Positions 38,629 to 48,078 of a stretch of DNA of 64,000 nt are shown one piece after another. A program made the position numbers and the translations under genes. The stretch's first letter is position 1, and the number at the start of each line of letters is the position of its first letter. The DNA lies in the NCBI GenBank assembly GCA_052034625.1, contig JBPOII010000001.1, positions 1-64,000 of the forward strand, given 5' to 3'. The DNA comes from JAVBLP01 sp052034625 (GTDB lineage: Bacteria; Elusimicrobiota; Endomicrobiia; Endomicrobiales; Endomicrobiaceae). A model generated the notes under the pieces. It was not told the DNA's origin. It made no database searches and saw nothing but the letters and a program-made list of their open reading frames with translations.

Positions 38629-39287
38629 TGTATTATCATATAAAAGGTCTTGTTTTAAATTCAACTGTACAGTCGGAAGCCGATAAGCGTATAACAGTCT
38701 ATTCTTATGAGTGGGGAAAGATACAAGCTGTTGTGCCGAGTGCAAAAAAGATATCAGCAAAGCTTGCCGGAGCCACTGAACCTCTTACAGAAAGCGAATT
38801 TATGGTTCATCAAAATCATCCTCTGATGACTCCTAAAATTACCGGAGCTTCCATAATAAACAATAATACCGCTTTAAAAATAGATCTTAAAAAGAATATT
38901 TATGCTCTATATGCCGCTGAAATATGCGACAAATTCGTTCCTTATAATATGGAAAATGCTGAAAAATATGAACTTCTCGTAAGAGTATGGGAAGTCTTCG
39001 GTGAGTGCAGCCACCCTCAAAGGGTTTTAACGGCTTTTGTTCTTAGATTCTTAAAACTTTCTGGATATGGTTTTTTAGATTATTTGAAATATAATAGTTC
39101 ATTCATTGATAAAGAAATTGAAAGAGGTATAAGAAAATTTTCAAAATGTTCAGGTAATGATGCTGACAATATATGCGAGTTTGACGACATTAAGATATGG
39201 AATTATGTTGAAACATACCTTTCAAACTACATCAAGCGTCCTTCCGTAGGTGTCTTCTTAAAAAAGATAAACGGCATCGGGCTTTAA
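38628..39287 (+). CDS. recO: DNA repair protein RecO
   Basis: RecO anneals single strands and, with RecR, loads RecA in recombinational repair. The N-terminal OB fold begins MYYHIKGLVLNSTVQSEADK, with the helical domain after it. At 219 residues it is on the short side, and the zinc-binding cysteine cluster of many RecO proteins is absent. The ATG shares one base with the upstream TAA. Confidence 0.85.
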   Translation: MYYHIKGLVLNSTVQSEADKRITVYSYEWGKIQAVVPSAKKISAKLAGATEPLTESEFMVHQNHPLMTPKITGASIINNNTALKIDLKKNIYALYAAEICDKFVPYNMENAEKYELLVRVWEVFGECSHPQRVLTAFVLRFLKLSGYGFLDYLKYNSSFIDKEIERGIRKFSKCSGNDADNICEFDDIKIWNYVETYLSNYIKRPSVGVFLKKINGIGL

Positions 39288-39307
39288 AATCGGGAAAAAT
39301 AAAATAA

Positions 39308-40414
39308 ATGGAAAATAAAGTAAAAGTATTCTCTAATTTAAATAATAAAGTTTTAATGGCGGCAATATTGATTGTATTGACAGCACTGATTACACTTTTT
39401 CTGCATCATATAAATATGCCTGCAGCTTTTCTTATAGGTTCTATCATAGCCGGGATAATAGCAGCGGTTCTGTTTAATGGTGCAATACAAGTGCCTTCCT
39501 TGATATTTTACAGTGCACAAAGCGTTTTAGGATGTATGATAGCAGGTATTTTTACCTCTTCAGTTCTTATCAGTATTTTTGATAATCTCGGTATCGTTCT
39601 GTTTTCTGTTTTTTCTATACTTGTTTTTGGTTTACTGCTTGGCTGGATACTGGCTGCACGAAAGATACTTCCTGGAAGCACGGCAATATGGGGTTCCTGG
39701 CCGGGCGGTGCTACAACACTGGTAATTCTCAGCGAAGCATACGGTGCAGATATGAGGCTTGTGGCTTTTATGCAGTATATGCGTGTTGTAGTTGTTGCAG
39801 TAACGGCCTCTCTGGTAACGATGTTCTTGGGATTGGATAATAATATTCAAACAATCCCTCTTTTAGATTATTTTTTTGATTCTGTTAATACAAAAGATTT
39901 TCTGTGCACATTAGCTCTTGCATTTATATGCATTGTAGCAGCGAAATTTTTTCGCTTTACCGCAGGGCCTCTTCTTCTTGCAATGATTGCCGGTGCAGTA
40001 CTTATAAATATCGGAATTATGAATATTGCTCTTCCGCAATGGCTTCTTGTTATAACTTATGTTTTAATAGGCTGGAGTATAGGACTGCGTTTTACAAGGG
40101 AAATAGTTATATATGCACTGAAAGCACTGCCAGCCGTTTTAGGTTCAATAATGGTACTTATGATCTTATGTATGGCTCTGTCTGCTTTTCTTGTGAGTAA
40201 ATCAGGAATAGATCCTTTAACGGCTTATCTTGCGGCAAGTCCCGGCGGAGCTGATTCTATAGCGATCATTGCCGCTTCAGGCGGTGTTGATATGGCTTTC
40301 GTAATGTCGGTTCAGGTGATGCGCTTTGCGGTTATTTTACTTATTGGACCGCCTATTGCTACATTCACTACAAAACGTATGAAGAAAAAACAAGAAAAAC
40401 TTGAAAATAAATAG
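39308..40414 (+). CDS. AbrB-family integral membrane protein
   Basis: The 368 residues contain about ten hydrophobic segments and an internal duplication. The two halves carry the related signatures WGSWPGGATTLVILSEAYGAD and AASPGGADSIAIIAASGGVD, typical of the AbrB (ammonia monooxygenase-like) membrane family. Substrate and direction are unknown. It follows recO by 20 bases with only a weak GGGA site. A basic tail (KRMKKKQEK) ends the protein in the cytosol. Confidence 0.85.
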   Translation: MENKVKVFSNLNNKVLMAAILIVLTALITLFLHHINMPAAFLIGSIIAGIIAAVLFNGAIQVPSLIFYSAQSVLGCMIAGIFTSSVLISIFDNLGIVLFSVFSILVFGLLLGWILAARKILPGSTAIWGSWPGGATTLVILSEAYGADMRLVAFMQYMRVVVVAVTASLVTMFLGLDNNIQTIPLLDYFFDSVNTKDFLCTLALAFICIVAAKFFRFTAGPLLLAMIAGAVLINIGIMNIALPQWLLVITYVLIGWSIGLRFTREIVIYALKALPAVLGSIMVLMILCMALSAFLVSKSGIDPLTAYLAASPGGADSIAIIAASGGVDMAFVMSVQVMRFAVILLIGPPIATFTTKRMKKKQEKLENK

Positions 40415-40426
40415 TGCTTGTTGTCA

Positions 40427-40550
40427 TGTTGAGCGAGCACTGAAAGTGCGAGTCGAAACATCTGCCGTTTGTCGTTGTCGTTGTTTTTTGTTGTCTTTGT
40501 CTTTAATTCGTAATTGTAGTTATTGAAATGACAAAGATATATGTTTTTTG
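40427..40550. repeat. Dispersed intergenic repeat, copy A
   Basis: The gap between the AbrB-family gene and glyQ contains a stretch beginning TGTCATGTTGAGCGAGCA with a small GCACT-GAA-AGTGC hairpin. It continues into low-complexity GTTGTCGTTG sequence and a TTCGTAATTGTA tail. The tail and the GTTGTCTTTG motif recur after glyS and before tRNA-Leu. Confidence 0.6.
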
Positions 40551-40596
40551 CTAAAATATTTTATTATATTTCTAGTCGTATAGATCAGGAGATTTT

Positions 40597-41460
40597 ATGA
40601 ATTTTCAAGACATTATTATGGCATTGCACAAGTTCTGGGCAAAAAAGGGATGCCTTATATGGCAGCCTTATGATCTGGAAAAAGGAGCTGGAACTTTTAA
40701 TCCTGCTACATTTTTAAAGTCTTTGGGGCCTAATCCTTGGAATGTGGCTTATGTTGAACCTTCCAGAAGACCTACTGACGGAAGATACGGTGAAAATCCT
40801 AACAGATTGCAGCATTATTATCAGTTTCAAGTCATTATGAAACCGGCTCCTAGAAATATACAGCAAATATATCTTGAAAGTCTTAAAACTATAGGGCTTG
40901 ATCCAAAAAAACACGATATAAGATTTGTAGAAGATGACTGGGAATCCCCGACTCTTGGCGCCTGGGGTCTTGGCTGGGAAGTTTGGATCGACGGTATGGA
41001 AGCTACGCAATTCACTTATTTTCAGCAAGTCGGCGGCATCAATCTTAATCCGATATCAGTAGAGATAACTTATGGGCTTGAAAGGCTTGCGATGTATGTG
41101 CAGAAAAAGGACAGCGTTTATGATCTTGAATGGTGTGACGGCGTAACTTATGGCGATGTTGCCCTTGAAGATGAAAAACAATGGTCATTTTATAATTTTG
41201 AAACAGCTGATACTGAAATGCTCAAAAGACATTTTAATGATTGGGAAAAGGAAGCCAAAAGGCTTTGCGAAAACAGTATCCCTCTGACGGCTTATGATGC
41301 GGTAATGAAATGTTCTCATCTGTTTAATTTGTTGGATGCAAGAGGCGCCATATCGGTTTCTGAAAGAGTCGGATATGTTCTAAGAGTAAGGACTCTTGCT
41401 AAAACCGTTGCGGAAGCATATATTAAAATGCTTGAGAAAGAGGATAATAAAAATGACTAA
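40597..41460 (+). CDS. glyQ: Glycyl-tRNA synthetase alpha subunit
   Basis: Catalytic subunit of the alpha2-beta2 enzyme that charges tRNA-Gly. The 287 residues begin MNFQDIIMALHKFWAKKGC as in all GlyQ proteins. GAGTFNPATFLK, the YVEPSRRPTDGRYGENPNR segment and ATQFTYFQQ form the active site. CAGGAG precedes the ATG by six bases. It overlaps glyS by eight bases. Confidence 0.98.
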   Translation: MNFQDIIMALHKFWAKKGCLIWQPYDLEKGAGTFNPATFLKSLGPNPWNVAYVEPSRRPTDGRYGENPNRLQHYYQFQVIMKPAPRNIQQIYLESLKTIGLDPKKHDIRFVEDDWESPTLGAWGLGWEVWIDGMEATQFTYFQQVGGINLNPISVEITYGLERLAMYVQKKDSVYDLEWCDGVTYGDVALEDEKQWSFYNFETADTEMLKRHFNDWEKEAKRLCENSIPLTAYDAVMKCSHLFNLLDARGAISVSERVGYVLRVRTLAKTVAEAYIKMLEKEDNKND

Positions 41461-43570
41461 AAAAAATAATATAAAAAATACACTTCTTGAAATAGGAACG
41501 GAAGAAATACCGGCGTCATATATTGAACCTGCTTTAAAGCAGATGGAAGAAATTGCTTCAAAATCTTTAAATACGGCAGGACTTAAGTATGATGCAATTA
41601 GAACTTATGCAACTCCAAGAAGGCTTGTTTTGATGATAGACGGGCTTGAAGATAAAAGTCCTGATAGAATGGAAGAGGTTTTAGGACCTTCGCTGAAAGC
41701 CGCAAAAGATGCTGATGGCAAATTTACGCATGCAGCACTTGGATTTGCGAATAAGAACGGCGTTAAACCGGAAAAGCTTTCGACTAAAGTTACGGAAAAA
41801 GGCGAGTATCTCTGTTTTCTCAAAAAGATCAAAGGGGAAAAGACGGAAAAGTTGCTTGCAGTAATATTCCCGGAAATAATTAAAGGGATTTCTTTTCCGA
41901 AAACAATGGTTTGGGAAGAAAGTATGTTCAGATTTGCAAGACCTATAAGAAGTATCATTGCTCTTTATGATAAAAAGATAATAAGGTTCCAAATAGCCGA
42001 TGTTAAGTCATCAAATTGGACGGTCGGTCTTCATACTGTTGATAATAGAAAAATAGTCATTGAAAGTCCTGAAAAATATCTTATAAAGATGAAAAATAAG
42101 ACAGTTATTGTCGATCAGAATGAAAGGCGTGAAGAGATAAAGAGAACGATAGAAGATTCAGTAAAAGGAAAAGGCAGCGTTATAATGGACGAGACTCTTG
42201 TTGACGAGGTTAATTATCTTGTCGAATATCCTTCTGCCGTTCTTTGTACTTTTGATAAAAGCTATCTTGAACTGCCGGAAGAAGTACTTACTGTTTGTAT
42301 GAAGAAAAGCCAAAAATGTTTTGCGGTAAACGGCAAAGACGGAAAATTCTCAAATTATTTTATTGGCGTAAGGAATGGAGCCTCTAAAAATCAAGATACG
42401 GTAAGAGAAGGTTATGAAAAAGTAGTTGCCGCAAGACTTGCAGATGCAAAATTCTTCTATCATAATGATCTTAGAAAAGGCTTGGAAGGGAATATAGAAA
42501 AACTTAAAGGCATTATTTTTCATAAAGAAATAGGCACGATTTTTGAAAAAGTTGAGCGTATAAAACAGATAGCCACATTTCTCAATCAAGAATTTAATAT
42601 GAATATTGACGAAAATGATTTAGTAAAAACTATAATGTTTGCCAAAGCCGACCTTGTCAGCGAAATGGTTTTTGAATATCCTGAACTTCAGGGCATTATG
42701 GGCAGGATATATGCCAAGAAACTCGGAATCAGCGATGATATTTCACAGGCTATTGAACAGCATTACTGGCCTTTAAGCGCCGGAGGAAAAATTCCTGATA
42801 ATAAAATAGCTTTCCTTATATCTTTGGCTGATAAGATAGATACTTTAGCGGCAAATTTCTCTATAGGTCTTGAGCCTTCAGGCTCAGCTGATCCTTACGG
42901 ACTTAGACGAGCTGGTATAAGTTTTATCAAAATGGCAACTGAGAACTTACCGCAGGAAGATCTTGCGCGTGCCATGGATAAGGCTTTTGATTATCTGCCT
43001 GAAAGCGTAAAGAATAATCCGAAATTTAAGCAGGCTTCTGAAAGACTTGCTATGTTTTTCTGGCAGAGAATAGAAAATCTTCTTGAGAGTGAAGGTTATG
43101 CCTCTGACGATGTTAAGGCTGTTGTTTCGGCTTCAAAAATCAAAAGGCTGAGCGGTTTAGGGACTTTGCGTCCTAAACTTGACTCATTAAAAAAAGCTAA
43201 ACAAAAAGGTGATTTTGCATCTATTGCCGCCGTATTTAAAAGGATAAACAATATTTTAAGCCAGGCAAAAAAACAAAATATTGAAATTGCTGAAAATATA
43301 AATGAACCTCTGCTTCAAGATGAGGCTGAAATAGCTCTTTTTAAAGCTGCTAAGAATACAAAAGTTGAAGTTGATGAATATATTTCTAAAGCTGAATATG
43401 GCAAAGTATTTGATAAAGTTCTTGAACTTAAACCTGTAATAGATAATTTCTTTGATAAAGTTATGGTTATGCATGAGGATGAGAATTTAAATAAGAACAG
43501 AATAACGCTTCTTAATAAGATAAAAGAAATATTTGCAAACTTTGTTGATTTCTCCGTTTTACAGCATTAA
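41453..43570 (+). CDS. glyS: Glycyl-tRNA synthetase beta subunit
   Basis: Beta subunit, needed for tRNA binding. The start at ATG 41453 (MTKKNNIKN) is chosen because it overlaps the glyQ stop and has GAGG about ten bases upstream; an in-frame ATG at 41396 lies inside glyQ. LLEIGTEEIPASY near the N-terminus and the GIMGRIYAKK and ADKIDTLAANF motifs are diagnostic. The length of 705 residues is normal. Confidence 0.97.
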   Translation: MTKKNNIKNTLLEIGTEEIPASYIEPALKQMEEIASKSLNTAGLKYDAIRTYATPRRLVLMIDGLEDKSPDRMEEVLGPSLKAAKDADGKFTHAALGFANKNGVKPEKLSTKVTEKGEYLCFLKKIKGEKTEKLLAVIFPEIIKGISFPKTMVWEESMFRFARPIRSIIALYDKKIIRFQIADVKSSNWTVGLHTVDNRKIVIESPEKYLIKMKNKTVIVDQNERREEIKRTIEDSVKGKGSVIMDETLVDEVNYLVEYPSAVLCTFDKSYLELPEEVLTVCMKKSQKCFAVNGKDGKFSNYFIGVRNGASKNQDTVREGYEKVVAARLADAKFFYHNDLRKGLEGNIEKLKGIIFHKEIGTIFEKVERIKQIATFLNQEFNMNIDENDLVKTIMFAKADLVSEMVFEYPELQGIMGRIYAKKLGISDDISQAIEQHYWPLSAGGKIPDNKIAFLISLADKIDTLAANFSIGLEPSGSADPYGLRRAGISFIKMATENLPQEDLARAMDKAFDYLPESVKNNPKFKQASERLAMFFWQRIENLLESEGYASDDVKAVVSASKIKRLSGLGTLRPKLDSLKKAKQKGDFASIAAVFKRINNILSQAKKQNIEIAENINEPLLQDEAEIALFKAAKNTKVEVDEYISKAEYGKVFDKVLELKPVIDNFFDKVMVMHEDENLNKNRITLLNKIKEIFANFVDFSVLQH

Positions 43571-43590
43571 GACAAACAGATTATTAACTA

Positions 43591-43627
43591 AAAAGCCCTT
43601 TGCAATTAAGCAAAGGGCTTTTTTTAT
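43591..43627. terminator. Bidirectional terminator between glyS and yjbQ
   Basis: Stem AAAAGCCCTTTGC / GCAAAGGGCTTTT with an AATTAA loop is flanked by A-run and T-run, so it works for both converging units. Confidence 0.95.
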
Positions 43628-43705
43628 ATTTTGTTGTTGCCGTTTTTGCCGTTGTCTTTGTTTTTGATTAGTAATTTGTCATTCGTAATTTGTAATTGCC
43701 GGTAT
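43628..43705. repeat. Dispersed intergenic repeat, copy B
   Basis: GTTGCCGTTTTTGCCGTTG and GTCTTTG low-complexity sequence is followed by TAATTTGTCATTCGTAATTTG and TAATTGCC. It shares its parts with the gap copies near 40500 and 59110. Confidence 0.6.
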
Positions 43706-43706
43706 A

Positions 43707-44126
43707 TCATTGTCCAATGATCTTTATAAGAACTCTTTTCCTTCTTCTCCCGTCGAATTCGCCGTAAAATATCTGTTCCCAAGGACCGAAATCAAGTTCG
43801 CCGTTTGTTATTGCCGCCACTATCTCTCGTCCCATTATCTGCCTTTTTAAATGAGCATCGCCATTGTCTTCACCTGTCCTGTTATGCTGGTAAAGCGAAA
43901 GAGGTTCATGCGGAGCAAGTTCTTCAAGCCATCTTTTATAATCATTATGCAGACCGGACTCATTATCATTAATAAAAACTGATGCTGTTATATGCATAGC
44001 ATTTACAAGCACTAAGCCGTCTTGAATACCGCTTTCATTTATAGCTTCCTGAACATCATTTGTGATATTGATAAATTCGACCCTGTTAGGTACATTAAAT
44101 ACAAGTTCTTTTCTAAAGCTTTTCAT
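43707..44126 (-). CDS. yjbQ: YjbQ/UPF0047 family protein
   Basis: This conserved 139-residue family has been linked to thiamine-phosphate synthase activity in vitro; its cellular role is unsettled. HITASVFINDNE, HNRTGEDNGDAHLKRQ and GPWEQIFYGEFDGRRRKR are the family signatures and include the metal-binding histidines. AAGGAGATGAAAT precedes the ATG. It lies 14 bases downstream of a GT2 gene, so it is probably read through from the polysaccharide cluster. Confidence 0.9.
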   Translation of the reverse strand: MKSFRKELVFNVPNRVEFINITNDVQEAINESGIQDGLVLVNAMHITASVFINDNESGLHNDYKRWLEELAPHEPLSLYQHNRTGEDNGDAHLKRQIMGREIVAAITNGELDFGPWEQIFYGEFDGRRRKRVLIKIIGQ

Positions 44127-44139
44127 ATTTCATCTCCTT

Positions 44140-45006
44140 TTAAGGATTATATCTTTTGCCGAATCTATTAAATATTCCGTCAAAAATACCTATACATATA
44201 TATTTATATTTTTTAAATTTTTCTTTCTCATAAAAAGTAATTTTATGAATATCTTTAAATATGCAGTTCCTAAAAAGTTTTGATACAAATTTAGGTTCAA
44301 AAAAGAAGTAATTTTTAAAAATATAGACGGAGTTTCGTGAAATATAATATCTCCGTATCGGGGAATGATTAGTGATTAAATAGTGTTTTTCCTTTTTTGC
44401 CGTGCCTAACTCGTGTATTACAGCATATCGCTTTGACTCTAATAATATATAACCGTTTTTCCTGAGTCTAAGATCCAAATCATTGTCAACATGATCTATG
44501 AAAAGTTTTTCATTAAAATAGCCTATCCTATCCAGAGCGGAAAGTTTTATAATATTTCCTGAAGTTATAATGTGCCTTACTTTCGAAAATTTTTCAGTAT
44601 TTTCTTCTGTAGGTTTTGTGTCTATATCTCTTTCACAGTACTTATATGCGACTATAGCGCATTTTTCTTTTGTTGAACTTTCCAAAGAATTAAAATCCGC
44701 CATTATTTTAGCGACTGACCCTTGAGGTATTTCGCTGTCCTGGTCAAGTGTCAATATCCAGTCAAAACCATTATCTTTTGCATAAAAAGCACCTCTATTG
44801 AGTGCTGCGGCTATTCCTAGGTTTTCGCCGAGTAAAATGACTTTTAATTTGTTATTTTCAGAAGCCGTTTTTTCAAGTTTTGATATTATCTCTTTATCTT
44901 TTGTTCCATTGTCAACGATAATAGTAAAATCAACTTGATTTTTTATGCTTTCATAACATCTGAAAACCTTATCTGAATTATATGATACTATTACTGCACA
45001 AATCAT
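44140..45006 (-). CDS. GT2 glycosyltransferase, rhamnosyltransferase-like (copy 1, most downstream)
   Basis: Predicted to add a sugar from a nucleotide donor to a growing surface glycan at the cytosolic membrane face. The 288-residue GT-A fold starts MICAVIVSYNSDKVFRCYES; WILTLDQDSEIPQGS near residue 85 carries the DxD metal motif. The C-terminal region is basic and aromatic and may sit on the membrane. GGAGATAACCT precedes the ATG. It is one of three tandem paralogues. The sugar and acceptor cannot be read from the sequence. Confidence 0.9.
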   Translation of the reverse strand: MICAVIVSYNSDKVFRCYESIKNQVDFTIIVDNGTKDKEIISKLEKTASENNKLKVILLGENLGIAAALNRGAFYAKDNGFDWILTLDQDSEIPQGSVAKIMADFNSLESSTKEKCAIVAYKYCERDIDTKPTEENTEKFSKVRHIITSGNIIKLSALDRIGYFNEKLFIDHVDNDLDLRLRKNGYILLESKRYAVIHELGTAKKEKHYLITNHSPIRRYYISRNSVYIFKNYFFFEPKFVSKLFRNCIFKDIHKITFYEKEKFKKYKYICIGIFDGIFNRFGKRYNP

Positions 45007-45095
45007 AGGTTATCTCCAGTTTTTTTGTCTTAGGAAGCAAAAATATTTTATATGTTTTTTGCTCTATGTGCTTATATATACATCTGAAAACATTT

Positions 45096-45962
45096 TTAAG
45101 GATTATATTTTTTGCCGAATCTGTTAAATATCCCGTCAAAAGTGCCTTCACAAATATATCTATATTTTTTAAATTTTTCTTTTTCAAAAAAAGTAATTTT
45201 AAAAATTCCGCCAAATATTGAGCCGATAAAAAGCCTTAGTGCAAGTTTAGGTTCAAAAAAGAAGTAATTTTTAAAAATATAGACGGAATTGCGTGAAAGA
45301 TAATATCTGCGAATGGGGGAATGATTAGTAATCACAAATCCCATTTTCTTTTTTGCCTCGCCCAATTCATGTATTATGTAATGATGATTTGACTGCAGTA
45401 TTATATAACCGTTTTTCCTGAACCTGAAATCAATGTCATTGTCGACTTGGTCTATGAAAAGTTTTTCTTCAAAATAACCTATCTTGTCCAGAGCGGAAAG
45501 TTTTATAATATTTCCGGAAGTTAAAATGATCTTCACTTCTTTAAATTTTTCCGGGTTTTCATCAGCAGATTTTGTGTCTATGTTCCTTTCGCTGTATTTG
45601 TAGGCAACTATTGCACATTTTTCTTTTGTTGAATCTTCCAAAGAATTAAAATCCGCCATTATTTTAGAAACTGATCCATGAGGTATTTCACTGTCTTGGT
45701 CAAGCGTCAATATCCAATTAAAGCCATTATCTTTTGCATAAAAAGCACCTTTATTGAGTGCCGCGGCAATCCCGAGATTTTCGCCGAGTAAAATGACTTT
45801 TAATTTGTTATCTTCAGAAGCTGTTTTTCCAAGTTTTGATATAATCTCTTTATCTCTAGTTCCATTATCAACGATAATAGTAAGATCAACTTGCTCTTTT
45901 ATGCTTTCATAACATCTGAAGACCTTTTCAGAATTATATGATACTATTACTGCACAGATCAT
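45096..45962 (-). CDS. GT2 glycosyltransferase, rhamnosyltransferase-like (copy 2, middle)
   Basis: The middle copy is also 288 residues, with LDQDSEIPHGS as DxD motif and the same GGAGATAACC ribosome binding site. Residues 1-115 are nearly identical to copies 1 and 3, while 125-270 differ substantially. That is the region expected to choose the acceptor. The 89-base spacer toward copy 1 resembles the 82-base spacer toward copy 3. Confidence 0.9.
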   Translation of the reverse strand: MICAVIVSYNSEKVFRCYESIKEQVDLTIIVDNGTRDKEIISKLGKTASEDNKLKVILLGENLGIAAALNKGAFYAKDNGFNWILTLDQDSEIPHGSVSKIMADFNSLEDSTKEKCAIVAYKYSERNIDTKSADENPEKFKEVKIILTSGNIIKLSALDKIGYFEEKLFIDQVDNDIDFRFRKNGYIILQSNHHYIIHELGEAKKKMGFVITNHSPIRRYYLSRNSVYIFKNYFFFEPKLALRLFIGSIFGGIFKITFFEKEKFKKYRYICEGTFDGIFNRFGKKYNP

Positions 45963-46044
45963 TGGTTATCTCCTGTTTTTTCGGAGGAACAAAAAAATTA
46001 TATGTTTTTTCTCTATATATTTATATATATGTCTGAAAACTTTT

Positions 46045-46920
46045 TTAAGGATTATATCTTTTGCCGAATCTGTTAAATATCCCGTCAAAAACACCTATAC
46101 ATATATATTTAAGTTTTTTTAATTTTTCTTTTTCAAATAAAATAACTCTTAAGATCCCGTAGACTAATACTGTTTTAATGAAAAGGTTTAATACAAAATT
46201 AGGTTCAAAAAAGAAGTATTTTTTTAAAATATGAATACAATTTCGTGAAATATAATATCTGCGTATTGGAGAATGGCTTGAAGTTATATGACCTCTTTTA
46301 TTCTCTATTGTGCCCATTTCATGTATTATGGCATAGTAGTTTGATTGTAATAATATATAGCCGTTTTTCCTGAGTCTGAAATTAAGGTCATGGTCAACCT
46401 GATCTATGAAAAGTTTTTCATTAAAATAGCCAATCTTATCCAGAACGGAAAGCTTTATAATGTTTCCGGAAGTTATAAGTATTTTTACTTTTTTAAATTT
46501 TTCAGGGTTTTCTTCGGTATCAGTAATCGGATCAATACTTCTTCTTTTGTAATTATAAGAGACTATTGCACATTTTTCTTTTGTTGAATCTTCCAAAGAA
46601 TTAAAATCCGTCATTATTTTAGCAACTGATCCTTGAAGTATTTCGCTGTCTTGGTCAAGCGTCAATATCCAGTCAAAGCCATTATCTTTTGCATAAAAAG
46701 CACCTTTATTGAGTGCTGCGGCTATTCCTAGATTTTCTCCAAGTAAAATGACTTTTAATTTGTTTTCTTCAGAAGCCGTTTTTCCAAGTTTTGATATTAT
46801 ATCTTTATCTTTTGTTCCATTATCAATGATAATAGTAAGATCAACTTGCTCTTTTATGCTTTCATAGCATCTGAAAACCTTTTCTGAATTATATGATACT
46901 ATGATGGCAGCTATTTTCAT
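46045..46920 (-). CDS. GT2 glycosyltransferase, rhamnosyltransferase-like (copy 3, most upstream)
   Basis: At 291 residues this copy starts MKIAAIIVSYNSEKVF, with LDQDSEILQGS as DxD motif. It overlaps the upstream GT9 gene by ATGA, whereas copies 1 and 2 have their own spacers and ribosome binding sites. This copy was probably the original operon member from which the other two were duplicated downstream. Confidence 0.9.
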   Translation of the reverse strand: MKIAAIIVSYNSEKVFRCYESIKEQVDLTIIIDNGTKDKDIISKLGKTASEENKLKVILLGENLGIAAALNKGAFYAKDNGFDWILTLDQDSEILQGSVAKIMTDFNSLEDSTKEKCAIVSYNYKRRSIDPITDTEENPEKFKKVKILITSGNIIKLSVLDKIGYFNEKLFIDQVDHDLNFRLRKNGYILLQSNYYAIIHEMGTIENKRGHITSSHSPIRRYYISRNCIHILKKYFFFEPNFVLNLFIKTVLVYGILRVILFEKEKLKKLKYICIGVFDGIFNRFGKRYNP

Positions 46921-47987
46921 ATTTTTTCTCCGGAAAGGATTTTAATAGCTTTATCGGCAACTTTTTCAGGAGAAATAGTATCCAGACATAATAACTGACA
47001 TTTATTATTTTCAAAAGCGATTGAATAATTGCAGGGTGAACATGGTCTGTTTGCCTTTATATATACTGCTTTGTGGCTCATTGCACCTGAATTATCCGGA
47101 AGAGTCTTTCCATACAAGACGATCTGTTTTGTGTCTAATGCCGCCGCAATATGTGCAAGTCCGGTATCTACGGAAATTAACAGATCCGAATTTCTTAAAA
47201 ATTCGGCACTTTGCAATAATGAGAACTTGCCGCATAAATTTACGGCATTGAGTTTGAAATCATTTATGAGTTCATCAGCGTATGATGCATCAGAGTGTGA
47301 ACCTAATATATAAAATGACGAATTAAATTTTTTTGATATTTCGTCTGCGACCTGTTTGAAATATTTTAACGGCCAAATATTTTGGGAGCCTTTAGAACCT
47401 TGCAGGCACAGTGATATTATTTTTGAAGAATCATTATTAAAAAATTTTTTTATTGAATCATAATATTTTGTTGTATCCGGTATTCTTGGGATTTCAATAT
47501 TAGAAACAGGAACATAGCTTCTTATTATGGTTTGATATCTTTCAGACATATGTATCCTGTCGCTGTCTGGATTAAGCTCTATCGCGGCAGTAAAATTCTT
47601 TATATCCGGGTTTGGTATGTTAAATCCGGTCCAAAATGTAGCAGGTCCGATCCTCTCAGGAATTTTTACCAAATTTGATACATAAGCTAAAAAAGGAGAA
47701 TAGTCAAAAAAGAAGACAGTTTTAAATTTATTTTTAATTTTTAAGTAATTCATAAAAAGCCATGCAGTTTGTCTTATTCTTCTTATAAAAAAACCTGAAA
47801 TATTAAAATTGTAAATTATAACATTATCGATGTATGGATTATCTAATGCAAGAGGTTTTGCCGATTTTGATAAGATCACAGTAATTTTTAATGCAGGGTT
47901 AGTTTTTTTTAGCAGTGAGATTGCAGATGTTGCCATAACAAAATCACCGATATTGGCACTGGTGCATATTAATACATTATTATTCAT
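46917..47987 (-). CDS. GT9 glycosyltransferase, heptosyltransferase-like
   Basis: GT9 enzymes transfer heptose (or related sugars) to lipopolysaccharide core. The 356 residues show two Rossmann-like halves: N-terminal NIGDFVMATSAISLLKK and C-terminal LCLQGSKGSQNIWPLKYF, then ISVDTGLAHIAAAL for donor binding. This supports a Gram-negative envelope. Its ATG overlaps the stop of a methyltransferase relic (ATGA), so an upstream partner gene was lost. No separate ribosome binding site is obvious. Confidence 0.9.
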   Translation of the reverse strand: MNNNVLICTSANIGDFVMATSAISLLKKTNPALKITVILSKSAKPLALDNPYIDNVIIYNFNISGFFIRRIRQTAWLFMNYLKIKNKFKTVFFFDYSPFLAYVSNLVKIPERIGPATFWTGFNIPNPDIKNFTAAIELNPDSDRIHMSERYQTIIRSYVPVSNIEIPRIPDTTKYYDSIKKFFNNDSSKIISLCLQGSKGSQNIWPLKYFKQVADEISKKFNSSFYILGSHSDASYADELINDFKLNAVNLCGKFSLLQSAEFLRNSDLLISVDTGLAHIAAALDTKQIVLYGKTLPDNSGAMSHKAVYIKANRPCSPCNYSIAFENNKCQLLCLDTISPEKVADKAIKILSGEKI

Positions 47988-48031
47988 TTTTTAGCGATAA
48001 CCTTTAATTCCCATGAGTATATTCTTTCACT
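47984..48031 (-). pseudogene. 3' relic of a second class I methyltransferase gene
   Basis: On the minus strand, codons ending in TGA read SERIYSWELKVIAKK. This is identical to the C-terminus of the methyltransferase encoded at 49359-50063, which has one further Tyr. The four base differences within these 15 codons are all synonymous. Upstream the similarity stops abruptly. The TGA overlaps the ATG of the GT9 gene, as in an operon junction. The fragment is a remnant of a deleted or recombined paralogue. Confidence 0.8.
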
Positions 48032-48078
48032 ATATATTACGGTAAAATATAATTTTTAATAATCTTCCTTTTAAATCC

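Larger units (their letters stand above)
44140..46920 (-). repeat. Tandem triplication of a GT2 gene, period about 957 bp
   Basis: Starts at 45006, 45962 and 46920 are 956 and 958 bases apart. The duplicated unit includes the intergenic sequence: TTTTTAAGGATTATAT with the following gene end recurs at each boundary. Confidence 0.9.

Noticed and set aside
40427..40550. Insertion sequence or transposase remnant
   Set aside because: No coding remnant, terminal inverted repeats or target duplication is visible; only a short dispersed repeat is supported.
44140..46920. Assembly duplication of the GT2 gene
   Set aside because: The three copies differ at many positions, especially in the second half, so they are real diverged copies.
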